64,000 nucleotides of DNA from Neospora caninum Liverpool (Eukaryota > Apicomplexa > Conoidasida > Eucoccidiorida > Sarcocystidae). Below, in pieces: positions 33,574 to 45,560 of the stretch. Positions within the stretch are counted from its first letter, which is position 1, and each line of letters begins with the position of its first letter. The notes under the pieces were generated by a model, which was given only the letters and a program-made list of their open reading frames with translations, was not told where the DNA came from and made no database searches. The position numbers and the translations under genes were made by a program. The stretch covers positions 248,001 to 312,000 of the forward strand of contig NC_018391.1 in assembly GCF_000208865.1 (NCBI RefSeq), given 5' to 3'.

Positions 33574-34946
33574 GTTGTCGCCTCGATCAAGTAGCGGAGA
33601 CAGCAAACGGTTAAGTTGTTCTATGGCAGGAACAGAAATCGGTGTACGGACAGGGTTCTTGCGACTCGAAAGGAACCGTGTTCTTTCGCAGGGCGAGACA
33701 CTGGCTCTGTCTACCCGGAGAAGCCGGGGCCCGCGAGGCCATCTCCATTTTCCTCGTCGACTGCTTCGGCCGCTTTTTTCCCCGAGGTCTCTTGCGCATC
33801 GTTTCCAGGGGAGAGCCACAGTCGGAGACTCGCGAACTCGTTTTCGATTCTCACCTCTCCGGCGTTTTATTCTCGCGGATTCGATTCCCTGGAAAAGATG
33901 GACACACGGGGGGGAAAAGGTAAGGGAGGAAAAGAAGAAGAGGAAAAAAAGGCAAAGTTGACGACACAGGATGAACAAGACACTTCTTCTCCAAGTGAGG
34001 GTGTCTGGCCGAGCGTGTACAGCGAGAGAAAACGACTTCTCAGATGCTAGTACGATCAGTAGCGTCGTACTGGGAATGGTCGTCTCGGAGACAGGATTAT
34101 TTGTAAGCTTTTTATGGGAAGCATTTACTTCGAGTTGGACTACCGATTCAAATCTTGAATGTCTTTGTTTACTGGATCAAGTTCTGTGTCTCTCGGTCTG
34201 TCTCCTCGCTTCGCAGAGTCTCCTTGCTGCGTGCCTCACGCTGCGTCAGGCGCGCGCATGCAGTTTTCTCGCGGCGACTCCCCATCGAGCCGCTGACCCT
34301 TTTGCCCCACCGACGGCATCGGAAACAACGAGAGCCTTTGTCTTTATCTGCGTTGCTCTGCTTTCTATTCTTCTTGCTTTCCCTTCCTCTCTGCGGCCTC
34401 TGCGTTGTGTCTGTCGTTTTCCCTGACTCTCTCTGCTTTGTGGTCCGCCTCGTCGCCCGTTCGTCGGTTTATGTCTCCGCGCATCGACTTCGCGCTGCCT
34501 CGTTTTGCGCTCTCCTCTCCGTTTCGCTTCTCTACTAAACAAGCGAGAACCTGGACGTAAATTCGTGGATGTATTTCATACTGGCTGCTTGCGTTCCGTG
34601 ACGAACCTCTTGTTTGTTCACTCCCCCCGGGGCCCGGTGCTCCGCGGGCTCTCCGGCGATTTACGCGGCTGTTCTTCTCCACGCACGAAACAACAAGAAC
34701 CTTCCTCTCTTCGACATCTCTCCTCAATCGCTATTCCCCTACCTCGTCTTTCTCGTTTTTCTTTCGGTTTTTCTCTTCTCTCCGTCGCTGGTTTCCCGCG
34801 GGGCTCCTCAGCCGCGTACTCGCAAAACTGCCTCGCGCTCCCCTCAAGTCAATACGCTACGAGGCGACTCGAGGCGACTCGCGGCCTCTTTTCTCGGCTT
34901 TCCTCGCCCATTTTCCTCGCGCTCTTTCTCCGCTTGCCTCGCTGCG
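33574..34946. promoter_or_regulatory. Divergent intergenic region, candidate two-way promoter
   Basis: This 1.37 kb separates the ATGs of the minus-strand gene at 33573 and the plus-strand PNO1 gene at 34947. It contains no convincing coding frame. The side next to PNO1 is strongly pyrimidine-rich on the plus strand (about 34370-34830), as expected of a transcribed 5' leader. A GCATGC word at 34255-34260 is the type reported to be enriched in apicomplexan promoters. No transcription start can be placed from sequence alone. Confidence 0.45.
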
Positions 34947-35831
34947 ATGGACGCCGCCATGGACGATGACCAGGGGTTTGTCCCCGTCAGGCGTCGAGCG
35001 CGAGCGCGGAAGGACCGGCTCCAAAAGGAGACAGGCGCCGCGCCGTACGAGGCTGGCGACCCTGTCTCCGGATCACTCGACGTCCTGCAGCCCGCCCACG
35101 ACGACCTCACCGTGACGACCGGCCTGGAGGAAGAAGACGACGCTCCGCAGCCTGCGGGCTCCGACTCGCGCACGGTTCCCTCTGTGTCGGCGTCTGCTCG
35201 TCCCTCGGCTGCGGTGAAAGCGTCTTCGGCCAAGAAGTCCACGGTGCGCTTCGAGGTGCGCCGCCTGCTCGTCCCGCCCCACCGCATGTCGCCGTTGCGG
35301 AAGCAGTGGACGGAGATTTTGGAGCCACTCGTGACGCACTTGAAGCTGCAAGTTCGCATGAATCTGCGACGGCGCTGTGTCGAGTTGAGAACGCGCGTGG
35401 GCGACCCCGGGACGAAGGGTGGTGCGCGGAGCGAGAGCGCGCAGCCCAACAGCTCGATGCTTCAGAAAGGCAGCGACTTTGTGCGGGCCTTCCTTCTGGG
35501 CTTCGAGGTGCGCGACGCGATTGCGCTGCTGCGTCTCGACGATTTGTTCATCGAGTCTTTCGAAATCAAAGACGTGAAGCGGCTGAACGGGGACCACCTG
35601 AGCAGATGCATTGCGCGTCTGAACGGGCGCGACGGGAAAACCAAGTACGCAATAGAGAACGCCACGCGCACGCGTCTCGTCTTTGCAGACAGCCGAATCC
35701 ACATTCTCGGCTCCTTCGAAAACATCAAACTCGCTAGACACTCGATATGCTCTCTCGTCCTCGGCGCGCCGCCCGGCAAAGTATACAACCACCTCCGTAC
35801 CGTCACACGCCGCCTCGCCGAGAGGCTCTGA
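34947..35831 (+). CDS. PNO1: Pre-rRNA processing KH protein PNO1/Dim2
   Basis: An intronless gene of 294 residues. PNO1 (Dim2/Rrp20) binds the 3' region of pre-18S rRNA, recruits Dim1 and Nob1, and is needed for small ribosomal subunit maturation from nucleolus to cytoplasm. The match covers the whole conserved region: PPHRMSPLRKQWTEI, HLKLQVRMNLRRRCVELRT, LQKGSDFVRAFLLGFEV, DAIALLRLDDLFIESFEI, then the C-terminal KH-like domain with GRDGKTKYAIENATRTR, HILGSFENIKLARHSI and LVLGAPPGKVYNHLRTV. The first about 95 residues are a variable acidic/basic extension of the kind seen in other eukaryotes. The ATG at 34947 is the first Met in the frame, followed by another Met four codons on. The conserved KH residues look intact, so the gene should be functional. 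Confidence 0.97.
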   Translation: MDAAMDDDQGFVPVRRRARARKDRLQKETGAAPYEAGDPVSGSLDVLQPAHDDLTVTTGLEEEDDAPQPAGSDSRTVPSVSASARPSAAVKASSAKKSTVRFEVRRLLVPPHRMSPLRKQWTEILEPLVTHLKLQVRMNLRRRCVELRTRVGDPGTKGGARSESAQPNSSMLQKGSDFVRAFLLGFEVRDAIALLRLDDLFIESFEIKDVKRLNGDHLSRCIARLNGRDGKTKYAIENATRTRLVFADSRIHILGSFENIKLARHSICSLVLGAPPGKVYNHLRTVTRRLAERL

Positions 35832-38800
35832 CGCGGGGATCTTTGCGCGAGGTTCCGAGAGAAGAACGGGCGGTGAAGAGAAGAGAGAACAGCAGCAAGA
35901 CGCGAGAAAAGGGAGAAAGCGGAGAAGGAACGGCAAGGGAAGGAGGATGACCGTGCGGAGCACCCCGGATGTGTTTCCTGAGAGGCAGTGCCTGCTCAGA
36001 TGGGGGCATGGTCAGGATGCGACTTAGTGCACAGTCTTCGTTGTCGGAGCCAAACGATTCTGGGGGTTGGGGGAGGTAGCGCGAGAAGAGAGTCGAGAGC
36101 AGTCCTTGGCGACGGGGACAGCGAACGACAGACACGGAAGGGCTGGGCTTGAGGGGGTGAAGAGTAAAGAGGGGACGGACGAATGGAAACCAGAGGCGCA
36201 CGGGGGGACACGCACCGGAGGAGACGAGAGAAACGAGGAGGAAGAGGCAAGAGGAAGGCAACGGGAAAAGGATGGGAAACGGAGACATGCGCGTTTGGAG
36301 GGCCCCTCGATGGAACACGTCGATCGGGAGAAGGTGGAGGGGGTTCAGGCGGCAAAAGAGGCGTTGACGCCAAGAAGGAAAGACCGGGACAGAGACGAGG
36401 CCGGGAGTCGGGAAGGGGCGAGAGGTTTGCGTCTTTTCTTCTGAGTTGGAGAGCTCCCATGCGCCGAGAGAGAGACTGCCCTCGTTTCAGATGTAGAGAG
36501 AGAGGAATGGCGAAGCAGCAGAAAACGAAGAAAGCGAAGCATTGCTGGCCTTGTGAGTTCGTCTGAAGCACGGCGCCGCCGAGACAGCGCGAACCCCGGG
36601 AAAATAAGTTGTTTTAACACGAGGCGCGCGCGTTGCGTGTTCCCTCACCCTGTGCCTGCGTGCGTTCGAACGCGTCTGCGTTGTCCTGTCGACGGGCTGA
36701 AAGAGGTCCGCTCACTTGAGTCGTTCACTGCCGTTTTAACTCTGTTGTTCTGGTCACGGCTGTTCACTTTGTCTCGGTGTCGGGTGCGTGCAACAGAAAA
36801 CGACAGCGGGTACGAGGGCGGGTTTGTTTCCACATCTTCGTGGCGTGACTGTAAGTTCACAGAGGCTAAAAACTGATTTCCAGCTTTCTGGCGGTTCTAC
36901 CTCGAGGGTGCCTGAGGCACGGCCACGCGTTCCTCGGCAACTTTTGGTGTGTACATACACCGCGTCGGCGTTACACCCGGATTTGGCGGTCTTCCCCTCA
37001 AAGCAAGGAAGTTGCTATTTGCAAAAGAATCGGAAGCAGCAGAGACAGGGACACGTCTTCTCTGACAGACAACCAGTGTTGAGAAGCGTGGTAGGAGAGC
37101 TCCATTTCCCAGCTGGAATGCGCACAGCGCACGAGCCTTCCCACTTTGAAGAAACCGTCGTGGCGCGTGTTGCCGCGCAGTTCTTCCCCTAGCGATACAA
37201 ACCTGCACGAACCCTCGTCAGATATAGGTAATTCCCTAACTGCATGCAGGAACGGAAAGGCCTCCCCCTCTGATGTTGCAGCGGAGCGGGAGGCTGCAGG
37301 CAAAAACGTGTCTGATCCAAGCCCGCATTTTGAGTGCCTGCTCTCGGCTTTTGGCGCGCAGTTCGTGGCAAGTTCATTTGTGGTCGGAGTAGGGTCACGC
37401 TTTCTACAGCTTCGGTGTTTTGCATCGTTGGGAAAGAAGCAAGAAAGGCACTGACGATCCCGCGCCACGTCGGTTTTCAAAAGACAAACGCGAGGCTGTA
37501 TGTGTTGTGTACTTCTATCCGGAACTGGAACCCCTTGCATGCACGTGTTTTCTGAAGCACCCCGCGAAACACAGCGAACTTGCTACACTCTAGCGCCTCC
37601 AAAACACGGTCATTTACGGGGGGGCGGCGTGACGCGGAGAGCGCGGAAAAAATGTGGAAACACAGCTGCCTGATGAGGATTGGAGGGGTTTTCTTCCGTC
37701 GGTACTGAGTCCGATGTGGAGAACGACCGTTTTCTACGATTATGTTCGTCAAGATATCCGCGAAGTTTCACCGTTGTTGCAACCTTTTGGCTCCCGCTGA
37801 CTGCCCTCGGAAAAGCAGCCGCCATCCATTTCCGGCAACCGACTCGCTGATGTCGCTGAGGGATTTCCCTGTCCCTTCGTGAGAAGAGGACTTTTCGTGA
37901 CGCCTGAACAGAGACAAAGCTCCTTGTTTTGAAGAAGACGCGAGCACTGCCGTTGCTTCGCGGGAGAGAAACACACGACGAGGTTCTCCCAAACACACTG
38001 AGGTCGCGAGAAGGACGGCTGGGCAGACAAAGAAGCGACGGTGACGCGCTTCACTCTCGCAAGGAGGAGACAGATTTGCTTGCTCAGATGGATCTGCCTA
38101 ATGCTTTCATATCGGAGCGCGCGTCAGTACAAACTCCGGTCGAGAGGTAGAACTTCTGGAGCAGCTGATAGATCAGTGTACCTCGTGAACCTACTACATA
38201 GAATTCCATCAAGGAAAGAGACCAGGAAGGATTGATAACTACACAACTCTGTATGTATATGATCCCCGGAGAACAGCGAATAGAAGACGTCGTGAGGATG
38301 TTCTTGTTTCGGGGCGCTCTAGGCTCATTTTGTAAGGAAAGTTTCCGTTTTTGTGGTCTAGCGACGGTTGCTATATACGGGTTGCCATACTTGGGCAACT
38401 CTCGCGCATGTTGCGCTTTTCCAGATTTCTTCCCGGTTTCTGTCAAACCGTCGTTCCTCTGCCGTTAGTCTTCCTTGGAACGAGGAGCAGAGAGACTCGG
38501 GTTGAGAGAAGACAAAACGAGGATCGTTTTTTGCTGCCTGTCTCGAAGAACGCCCTCCTGCAGGTGTCTCCTTACCGGCTGTCTCCCGGCGGTTGCAGGC
38601 GCTTCTTTTCTCGCTGGGGGCAGCGAAGTTGCTAGTTCTTTTACGCTTGTGAGAACACTGAGAGAAGAGGTTCTAGCTCGCTTTTCGCGGATCGGTCTCG
38701 ACTTTGTTCGGTTTCGAGAGCGACAGGGAAACTTTCGGCGAAGCAAAAACGCAATTCGCGTTTTCGAGGGTGTGTAAATTTCTGCAGGCACTGTCGTTGT

Positions 38801-39795
38801 TCAACACAGTCTTCGCGTTTCCCCTGGACAGTTTGCTTGTACTTGGACATCCGTGGAAGAAAAGCGGTCGAAAAAATCGATTTTTCGTCGCTTTTTTGTC
38901 TCTTCTTTACACGCTCTCAGCGACGGTCCTTTCAGTCTTCGGGCGGCCGGTCCGAGTCTTGCGCGCGCGACGACGTCTCTTGTGGTTTCTCCTTGTTTTC
39001 CCGTTTTCCTCGCTTTTCCCGTACACAAGTGCCGTGGTCTCCACGTTTCCGTCCCGTTCCCTCGGAAATTCTGCACTGTCTCTTTTCTCGTCGCCGGGCT
39101 GTACGCACCTGACAGATAGAGCCGTCTTGATCCGCACTCTGATTCTTCCACACGAAACGTTATCTTTCCAAAAGGAAAATGTCGATTCGGTAGGTTTCCC
39201 ATGAGAGTATCGCGTGAACAGACACTCCAGTGGGAGGATGCTGTGCGGCGTGAACAGCGGCGCCCTCTTTCTCGTGATTTCAAGCGACAAACGATACTCG
39301 AGACTCTACTCTCTCTCTTCATCTCTCCCTCTCGTTTCTCTCTTCTTTGTCTCTTGTCTCAGCTTCACTCTGTTCCGCACTCCCGCTTTTCTCCCGACTA
39401 CCGTGCCTCGCTGGTTCCGGCTTCTTCCCCCGCGACTGGCTCTTCTGCGCCTTCTTCCGTTCTCGTGTCTCTTTTGTTTCGCCCCCTTTGCTTCTTGGCA
39501 AATTCCCTTTTTGATTCCTTCCCTTGCATTTCCGCCCGTCCTTTTCTCTGCCTCGGCGTTGCTCGTTTTTCTCTCCAGTCTCACCTTGAATTCTCCATCT
39601 GTGTCGACGTTTTCTCTCCCTGACTCCTCCCGCACTCCAAAGAAGGGTGATTTGCTTCGATGGCTCTTATAGATACACGGCGGCGCCAACCGCAGTTTCC
39701 TGGCCGGATTTTGTGTCCCGTCTTGCTCGTGATTTATCTTCTCATCTCTTCATCACCACGCTCATGCTGACCCGCACGAGTGTCCTCTCCGGTAG
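35832..39795. other. 4 kb spacer between PNO1 and the p47-like gene
   Basis: No supported gene. A purine-rich stretch at about 35870-36460 follows the PNO1 stop and gives Arg/Glu frames on one strand and Ser/Pro frames on the other, typical of low-complexity DNA. The minus frame 36998-37540 (180 codons) shows no family resemblance. The 38900-39650 part is pyrimidine rich on the plus strand and may be the 5' leader of the p47-like gene. Confidence 0.4.
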
Positions 39796-40365
39796 ATGGA
39801 GACGCAGGCGCCTCCTGGGTCTGCCTTTTGATGCTCTTCTGCGTTTCGTCGTTTCGTCTCTTTCTTGTGACGGCTCCCATTCTGTGTCTTCTTTCGATTG
39901 TCCTTCTGTTCCGTGTATTCCCTGTCTTTTCGGGGCTCTGTTCTTCTCGCGTCCTCCTTTCTCTCTGTCGTTCCCCTCCACTTGCTTGTTGGAAGGCCGA
40001 GTCTCAGGGGCGTGCCGTGACCTGAGAGGCGCAGGGAGGAGGCAGGCTTCTCGCGCCGCTGGGATTTCTTTGCTGCCGCCGCACGCTCCACATCGACCTG
40101 TCTCTTTTTCGTTTCCTCTCTGGCAGATCTTTGAGCGATCTGCATCGCCCGGACGAGGGGGACTCGAAGAAAACCACGTCGCGCTTCACGGGCGGCGAAC
40201 GGTCGGGCCTCGCCGTTGAGAGTCCCTCTTCCGATGATGAACACCCCGTCGGAGACTTCGCGCATGCCGTGTAAGTCGGCGACGTAAAAACACTTACAGG
40301 AGACTACCAGGCACGCGACCTACCCTCGGCCTATTTCGCGAAAGCAGCCTTTCTTATGAACATAT

Positions 40366-40456
<91 letters not shown>

Positions 40457-40461
40457 TGTAA

Positions 40462-40495
<34 letters not shown>

Positions 40496-42357
40496 ACATA
40501 TGTATATGCATATATGTATATATCTGTTGCTGTGTAACTTGGGTAGTGCCCGTGCAGACTATCTCTAGATAGGCCACATGTCTTGTGTATTCATCCTGTT
40601 GCGCAAGGAAGATCTGTGGTCTTACACTCATGTCGAGTCGGTTCTTATGCTTTTCTGTGACGTCTCGCGCGCGTTTCTCGGATCCTTTTCTTCGGTTCCA
40701 CTCGCGCTGTGCTCGACGCGAACCGGTCTCCTTCGATTGCGCCGTTCTCTCTTGCATGCAGAAGAGGCGCAGCGCCTCCCGGCGCTCGTCGCGTCACAGT
40801 TTACAAAAACGGCTTCATTGTGGACGATGGCGAATTCCGATCTCTCGACGACCCAGAAAACGCCCGCTTCCTGGACGAATTGAAGGCAGGGTAAGAGCAA
40901 TCTTCTTTTTCTCTTGGCTTCTCTCCCCTTCGGAGATCTTGAATTTCCACACACAGTGAAGAATCGTGGTGAGATGCCTCTCACGCGTCGACACGTCACA
41001 CTTGCGCTGGCCGTCGTTCTCGCTCTGCGTCGCTTCCTTCTCTTCACGCGCGCTCGTCTGTCGTGCGATTTTTTCTCTCCAGCTTCGCGCCTCGCGAACT
41101 CCAGGAGGGCGGTCGCCGTGTCCACGTCGAGCTGGTGAATAAGCAGTCGGAGGCGTACCGCCCACCGCCGCCGCCCGCGGTAAGAAGAGAGACCGAGACG
41201 ACTTGCATCCCTTGAATGCCTCTGTGCGGGTTTCCTCTTCCCTCACTTCTCCGTGAGAGGGACGCCCAGACGCCTCTTGTGCTTCTTCCGGTTCTCCCTC
41301 TCGCTCTTTCGCGCCGTAACTCTCGCCACACAGGCTCTCTTTCTTTCCGCCTCTCGTTTCTGTCTCGCCTCTGCCCCTGTCGCTCGTCGTCTGTGTCTGG
41401 TCCGCTCGGTCTCGTCTTTCCCGTTTAGCCTCGGTTTCACCTTGCTTCAGTTCTCGTGTATCTGCCGTCTCGCGTGCGTCACCTCCCTTCCGGCGCTTCG
41501 CGGCCAAAATGTCCAAGAAGACGCCGGAGACGCGTCGGCGAGCTCTGGCTTCGGTTCTGATGGATTTGCGCCTCTCTTTGGCTGTTCTGTCTCACGGCGG
41601 TTGGATGTCTTCCGTTCCGTTCGCCGTCTGCTCCTCAGTACGTTTTGTTCAGTGGAGAAGGCCAGCGGCTCTCCAGCGGGGAAGGTAGCTCGGGGGCGAC
41701 CTCGGCGGTTGGCGGCGAAGTTGACGTGAGCCGCGGAGCCGTGACCGTCGACGAGAGTCTGCCAACGACGATGCTCCAGTTTCGCTTCCACGATGGACAA
41801 AGGAGAGCGCAAAGATTCAATGAAAACCACACCATTGCGGACATCCGCGATTTCGTGTCCCAGTAAGCCGCCGGAACCACTAGTGACCGTCCGCATACTC
41901 GCAGATCGCAGTGCAGATTTTCACGTCAGTACAAGTGCTATAAAGTAAAGCTGTCCATCGATCTGCAAATATTGTAGAGAGACGTTGATCGATGTGCACG
42001 CGTGGCACGGGTAGCCTGTCGAGTGCACTGGTCCAGCCTGGTTTTGGCTAGACCGTCATTCGGCTGTGTAGGGGCTGGTTCTTTGCGAACCCCAACGCCG
42101 AAGTGTCTAAAGAAAGAAACGTAGTCAGATTGCTGATAACTGTTTTTCAATGCTCCCGCGACCCCGGCGGCAAGGTGTGCACGGAGGAATATACGTGTGT
42201 GGATGAAACCGTTCTGCGTTCCCTCAGAGTAGCGCCTGTGAACGGCGACTTCCGTCTTCTCGAGGGCTTTCCCCCGAAGGAAATCTCTGCCGCGCCGTCG
42301 GCGACAATCAAAGAGGCGGGACTACTCAACGCCGCCATCGTCCAAAAGGTGTGCTAG
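39796..42357 (+). CDS. p47/UBXN2-type p97 cofactor with SEP and UBX domains
   Basis: Exons 40127-40270, 40762-40890, 41083-41179, 41639-41862 and 42228-42357 join in phase. With a tentative first exon 39796-39818 (METQAPPG) the protein is 248 residues. p47/Shp1 proteins recruit the AAA ATPase p97/Cdc48 to ubiquitin-linked and membrane-fusion work. In order: a p47-like segment SLSDLHRPDEG and RFTGGERSGL; the SEP domain (VTVYKNGFIVDDG, DDPENARFLDELKAG, VHVELVNKQSEAYRPP); the p97-binding SHP motif FSGEGQRL; then the UBX domain (TTMLQFRFHDGQ, RAQRFNENHTIADIRDF, LLEGFPPKEI, TIKEAGLLNAAIVQK). The FPP loop is the p97 contact. No N-terminal UBA domain was found, so it resembles UBXN2A/B more than full p47. 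The first exon is the weakest part: its donor is GTCTGC and the ATG has T at -3. Confidence 0.92.
40366..40492. repeat. (GATA)n and (TA)n microsatellites in a p47 intron
   Basis: About 22 GATA tetranucleotides (about 40368-40456) are followed by a (TA)n run (about 40466-40492). They lie in the intron between the p47-like exons ending at 40270 and starting at 40762. The minus-strand open frame across them encodes Ser/Ile/Tyr/Leu repeats and is not a gene. Confidence 0.95.
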
Positions 42358-43748
42358 CCAGGAACGGCCGACAGACCTTCTGGAGTTTCCCTATCGGAGG
42401 ACTGGAGAGAAGGCGTAACGACGCTGGGGGAAGGGAGAACAGAGGGCGAGCAAGATGTGTCCTGTGAGTTAACGAGAAGAAGGAGAACGAGGAGGTGAAC
42501 GACAACAGAGATGCAAACGCCGAAGAGGAGGGGAGTTGACGAGGCCGCATTAGTCAGAGAGTCGCATGCAGCACGCGCGCGAGAAAGGAGAAAAACGGCG
42601 ATCGCAAAGCGACCGGTCCAGGGTAGAACACCGTGGGGACAGAGCCGAGGCAGAGAGACAGCGCGCGACGGTGAGGAACGCGAGAAAGCGGGAAACCGAT
42701 TCGTTTCTGTTTGTCTTCCTTCCCTCCAGTCCTCGAGCGGCCGAAAAAGAACCCTTTGGCTGTCAGGCAGTGAACACCCCGGTAGTTTGCTTTTTTCTCG
42801 CCTTTTTGAGCTTAGCTCCCGTGGCGTTCGCTTCTGTCCTCTCGCTCATTCCATGTATGCGATTCGATTCTCCGGCGCACGCGAGAGGAGGCGGGGCGTT
42901 GGTGTGTGTCTCGCGCTCGTTTCTCCCTTCTGCGCAGTCGAGTCTCTCCGAGATGCGTCTATTTTTTTAAAGTGGAAAGAACGAGGCCAAGAACAGTCTG
43001 CATTGCATTGCACAGCACACGAGAGAAAAAGGTGGCCCTAGGAACTGAGAGGACAGAAGCACCGGACTGTGGCGCTTTTTTGTCTCTGCTGCCTCGCAAA
43101 GAGTAGATAGCATCCCTTGGCGTTAAAAGTGAATCATAGATTTGTCGCTTCCCCGATCGATAGGGAGGTGCTAGCAGGCACTCGGCGCTCGCTCTTAGAA
43201 GTGGGCCATGTCAGATTCACGGACGCTCACAGGCGGGTGCGACTGCAGCGGCCGCCCGTGGGGGACATTGGGAGAAGCAAACAGAAGAGGGCCCTACACC
43301 CGAACACATTCCTTTGTATCGTCAGAGCCGAGTGCGTCGAAGATGTCCAGGTGCGCCAGGGAAACGACTGTTCATTAGCGTCAGTGCCGGTTCGATGGAG
43401 AAACCTCAGTTCTCTTCAGCAGACTGGCGAGCCTAGACCGCAGATTCCACGAGCGATGAGAGCGTATGCGACAACGACACGCAGGAGGGCGGAGACCCGG
43501 TGCTCAGAAAGAAGGATTCGAAGATAAGCGGCGTTTTCGGAGTTGTTCGGCTCTGAAAGTGACCTTGGCAAGCTACAGCAGACAGCGCAATCTGTTGCAC
43601 GCTACTACAGCCGTCAGTAGTTCCACTTTTCATGAGGAGCACCTGGACTTGTTTCGTTTGTTTAGAGGTCTCTAAGGGTTTCCGTTCGGGACGCACTGGC
43701 ATCGCGAAGGGGAGACGTCCTTCACAGGATTTTGGAAGGAAACTGGAC

Positions 43749-44378
43749 ATGAAACGCATTCGAATACCGGCAGCACTCTTTGCTTTCGCGGGCGTATTGG
43801 CTGATCTAGTGGACATTCGTGGCACCGGAAAGGTTGCGCAGATCTCCCTCCCAAAGAACGTGGACACCCGCCTGGGGCGACGTGTGCAGATGATGGTACA
43901 GTTTACTAAATTTCTGCTGCTGTCCACTCGGAATACCCAGCTCTCTCGTGTGATGTCTTGCCGTGCTGAGGATGGCCCACGCCGGCGGGGGAAACCCGTT
44001 TCGGAAAACGCGCTTTTCTTCTGCTTGTCGTTGCATAGGACGGACACAAGTCTCAACCTCTCGGTCTTGTCTATCTCGATACTGCCTTCTTCCTCGGAAT
44101 CTCTGTGTGCTTCACTGTGTGTGTCCCCTGGGAGACGTAGCACCACAGAGAAAGATACGAGAGCCACGAGCCTCAGCTTCCTTTCCTTTTGGTTTCGTTG
44201 GCGATATGGAAGAGGGCGAGGAGAGACACGCGCGCTCGACAACGTGTATGTGGTTCTGGGTTTTTTACCCTGCGGACTACTGGCTGCGGCTCAGAGTGTG
44301 GCTGACGCGTGTGAGAGATATCGCTCGAAAGGGAGATTGTCGCTATTCGTGCACCGCGGGCTTGTCCCCTTTCTCTGA
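43749..44378 (+). CDS. Weak candidate secreted protein
   Basis: A 209-residue frame starting MKRIRIPAALFAFAGVLADL, a basic start and hydrophobic core like a signal peptide. An in-frame ATG lies 39 codons upstream at 43632. Downstream there are hydrophobic and Ser-rich stretches but no cysteine pattern or known domain. A 269-codon frame on the opposite strand covers the same DNA, so chance cannot be excluded. Confidence 0.18.
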   Translation: MKRIRIPAALFAFAGVLADLVDIRGTGKVAQISLPKNVDTRLGRRVQMMVQFTKFLLLSTRNTQLSRVMSCRAEDGPRRRGKPVSENALFFCLSLHRTDTSLNLSVLSISILPSSSESLCASLCVSPGRRSTTEKDTRATSLSFLSFWFRWRYGRGRGETRALDNVYVVLGFLPCGLLAAAQSVADACERYRSKGRLSLFVHRGLVPFL

Positions 44379-45037
44379 AGCGAAATACCGGGAAAACAAC
44401 TCTCTCTATAGAGGCTCTTGCAAACAGGCGACGTACCTCGATTTCTAATTTCCAGCTGATCGACAGCACCCCTCAGCGCCTGCCTAGTGCGGCCGGAGCC
44501 GCCAGAGAGCCGTTGCTAGCCCGCGCATGCCGTAATTGCGGCGGCAGGCATGCCTCCGGTTAAAAGTGAGAATTTCGCGTTTTCTGTCGAACCCCCTTTT
44601 GCGACAGGACTCTTTTCTGCCTGTCGCGCCGTTTGCTTCCCGCGCGGTGGCATGTGAGTTCCTTTCTTCTTTTTGTGCATCCGCGATTCAGACCTGCGGA
44701 AAACTCAAATCGCATCAGTGCAGCGCAACCGCCGTATCGGGCTGCTGACTCACCGTGATTCTCGTGCCCCGCTGGAGTTTCGCAGGTTTGCTGCGGTTTC
44801 CGGCTTTTCTTCCGTCTAGAGCGCCCAGTTGAAAGTGAACGGCGAAGCGTCAAACTTTGGAAAGGCGGTTTTCCTTCCGGCTGCTTCGTCTCGCCTCCTT
44901 TCTCGAGCGGCCACGCACTGTCAAAAGGCTCCCCTCCTCACTCCGCTGCGTGTGCCTCGCGTGGAGGTCGCCCCTTTTATCTCGAGCTCTTCTTTTGAGT
45001 TCCCTCTTTCTTCGCCTGTCCGTCGAGCTCTCCGATC

Positions 45038-45075
45038 TTTCGGCCAGAGTGGACCATTTCGGCCAGAGTGGACCA
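45038..45075. repeat. Perfect 19-base tandem duplication
   Basis: Two adjacent copies of a 19-base unit beginning TTTCGGCCAGAG occupy 45038-45056 and 45057-45075, about 490 bases upstream of the ATG at 45561. A partial third copy (GAGTG) follows. The unit could be a duplicated promoter or leader element, or a simple replication slip. Confidence 0.85.
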
Positions 45076-45560
45076 GAGTGAGGAGAGAAATGCTGTCGCC
45101 TCCACGCTGAACCCAAGTCCGGTCTTTTTCTTCCCCTGGGAAGGCTACTGGACCGGCGCGCGCGGGCGGCGCGGAAAGAACGTGGGTGCACACCGGCCAG
45201 TGTGCCTTTTTTCTTCAGCAGTTGTCGAGTTCCTTCGTCAGACGTGACGGGTTTCATCGCGTCAGCGGCGTGTCCGCCTTTCCCCCCTGCTCTTTGAGAT
45301 CTAGCGGTGCTCTGCGCCTGTGTGTGGGCCCGTCCGGGTACCTTCGCAGATCTGCTAGCCGGGTCGAGGACTGTTTCTTTTCCGGTCATTCCGCCCGCCT
45401 TTTTCGAGTCTCTGTGTCGAAATCTCTTCACTTCTCTGTCTTCCCGCGTCTCGTTCCCGCGCTCGGTCGTTCCACTCTCCGCCGCGTGTCTGCGCCGCAG
45501 TGTCCAGGCTCCGCTTCCAACACTGCGCCCACCTGCGGTCGTCGTTCTCTGCTGTCTCCG

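Larger units (their letters stand above)
42358..45560. other. 3.2 kb spacer upstream of the repeat protein gene
   Basis: No firmly supported gene. The plus frame 43749-44378 could encode a 209-residue protein beginning MKRIRIPAALFAFAGVLADL, which resembles a signal peptide, but the rest is not recognisable and an equally long minus frame overlaps it. The last 700 bases before 45561 are pyrimidine rich and probably a 5' leader; the frame of the next gene is open through them but without an ATG. Confidence 0.4.

Noticed and set aside
40320..40757. Minus-strand protein with repeated Ile-Tyr-Leu-Ser units
   Set aside because: It is a translation of the (GATA)n microsatellite inside a p47 intron.
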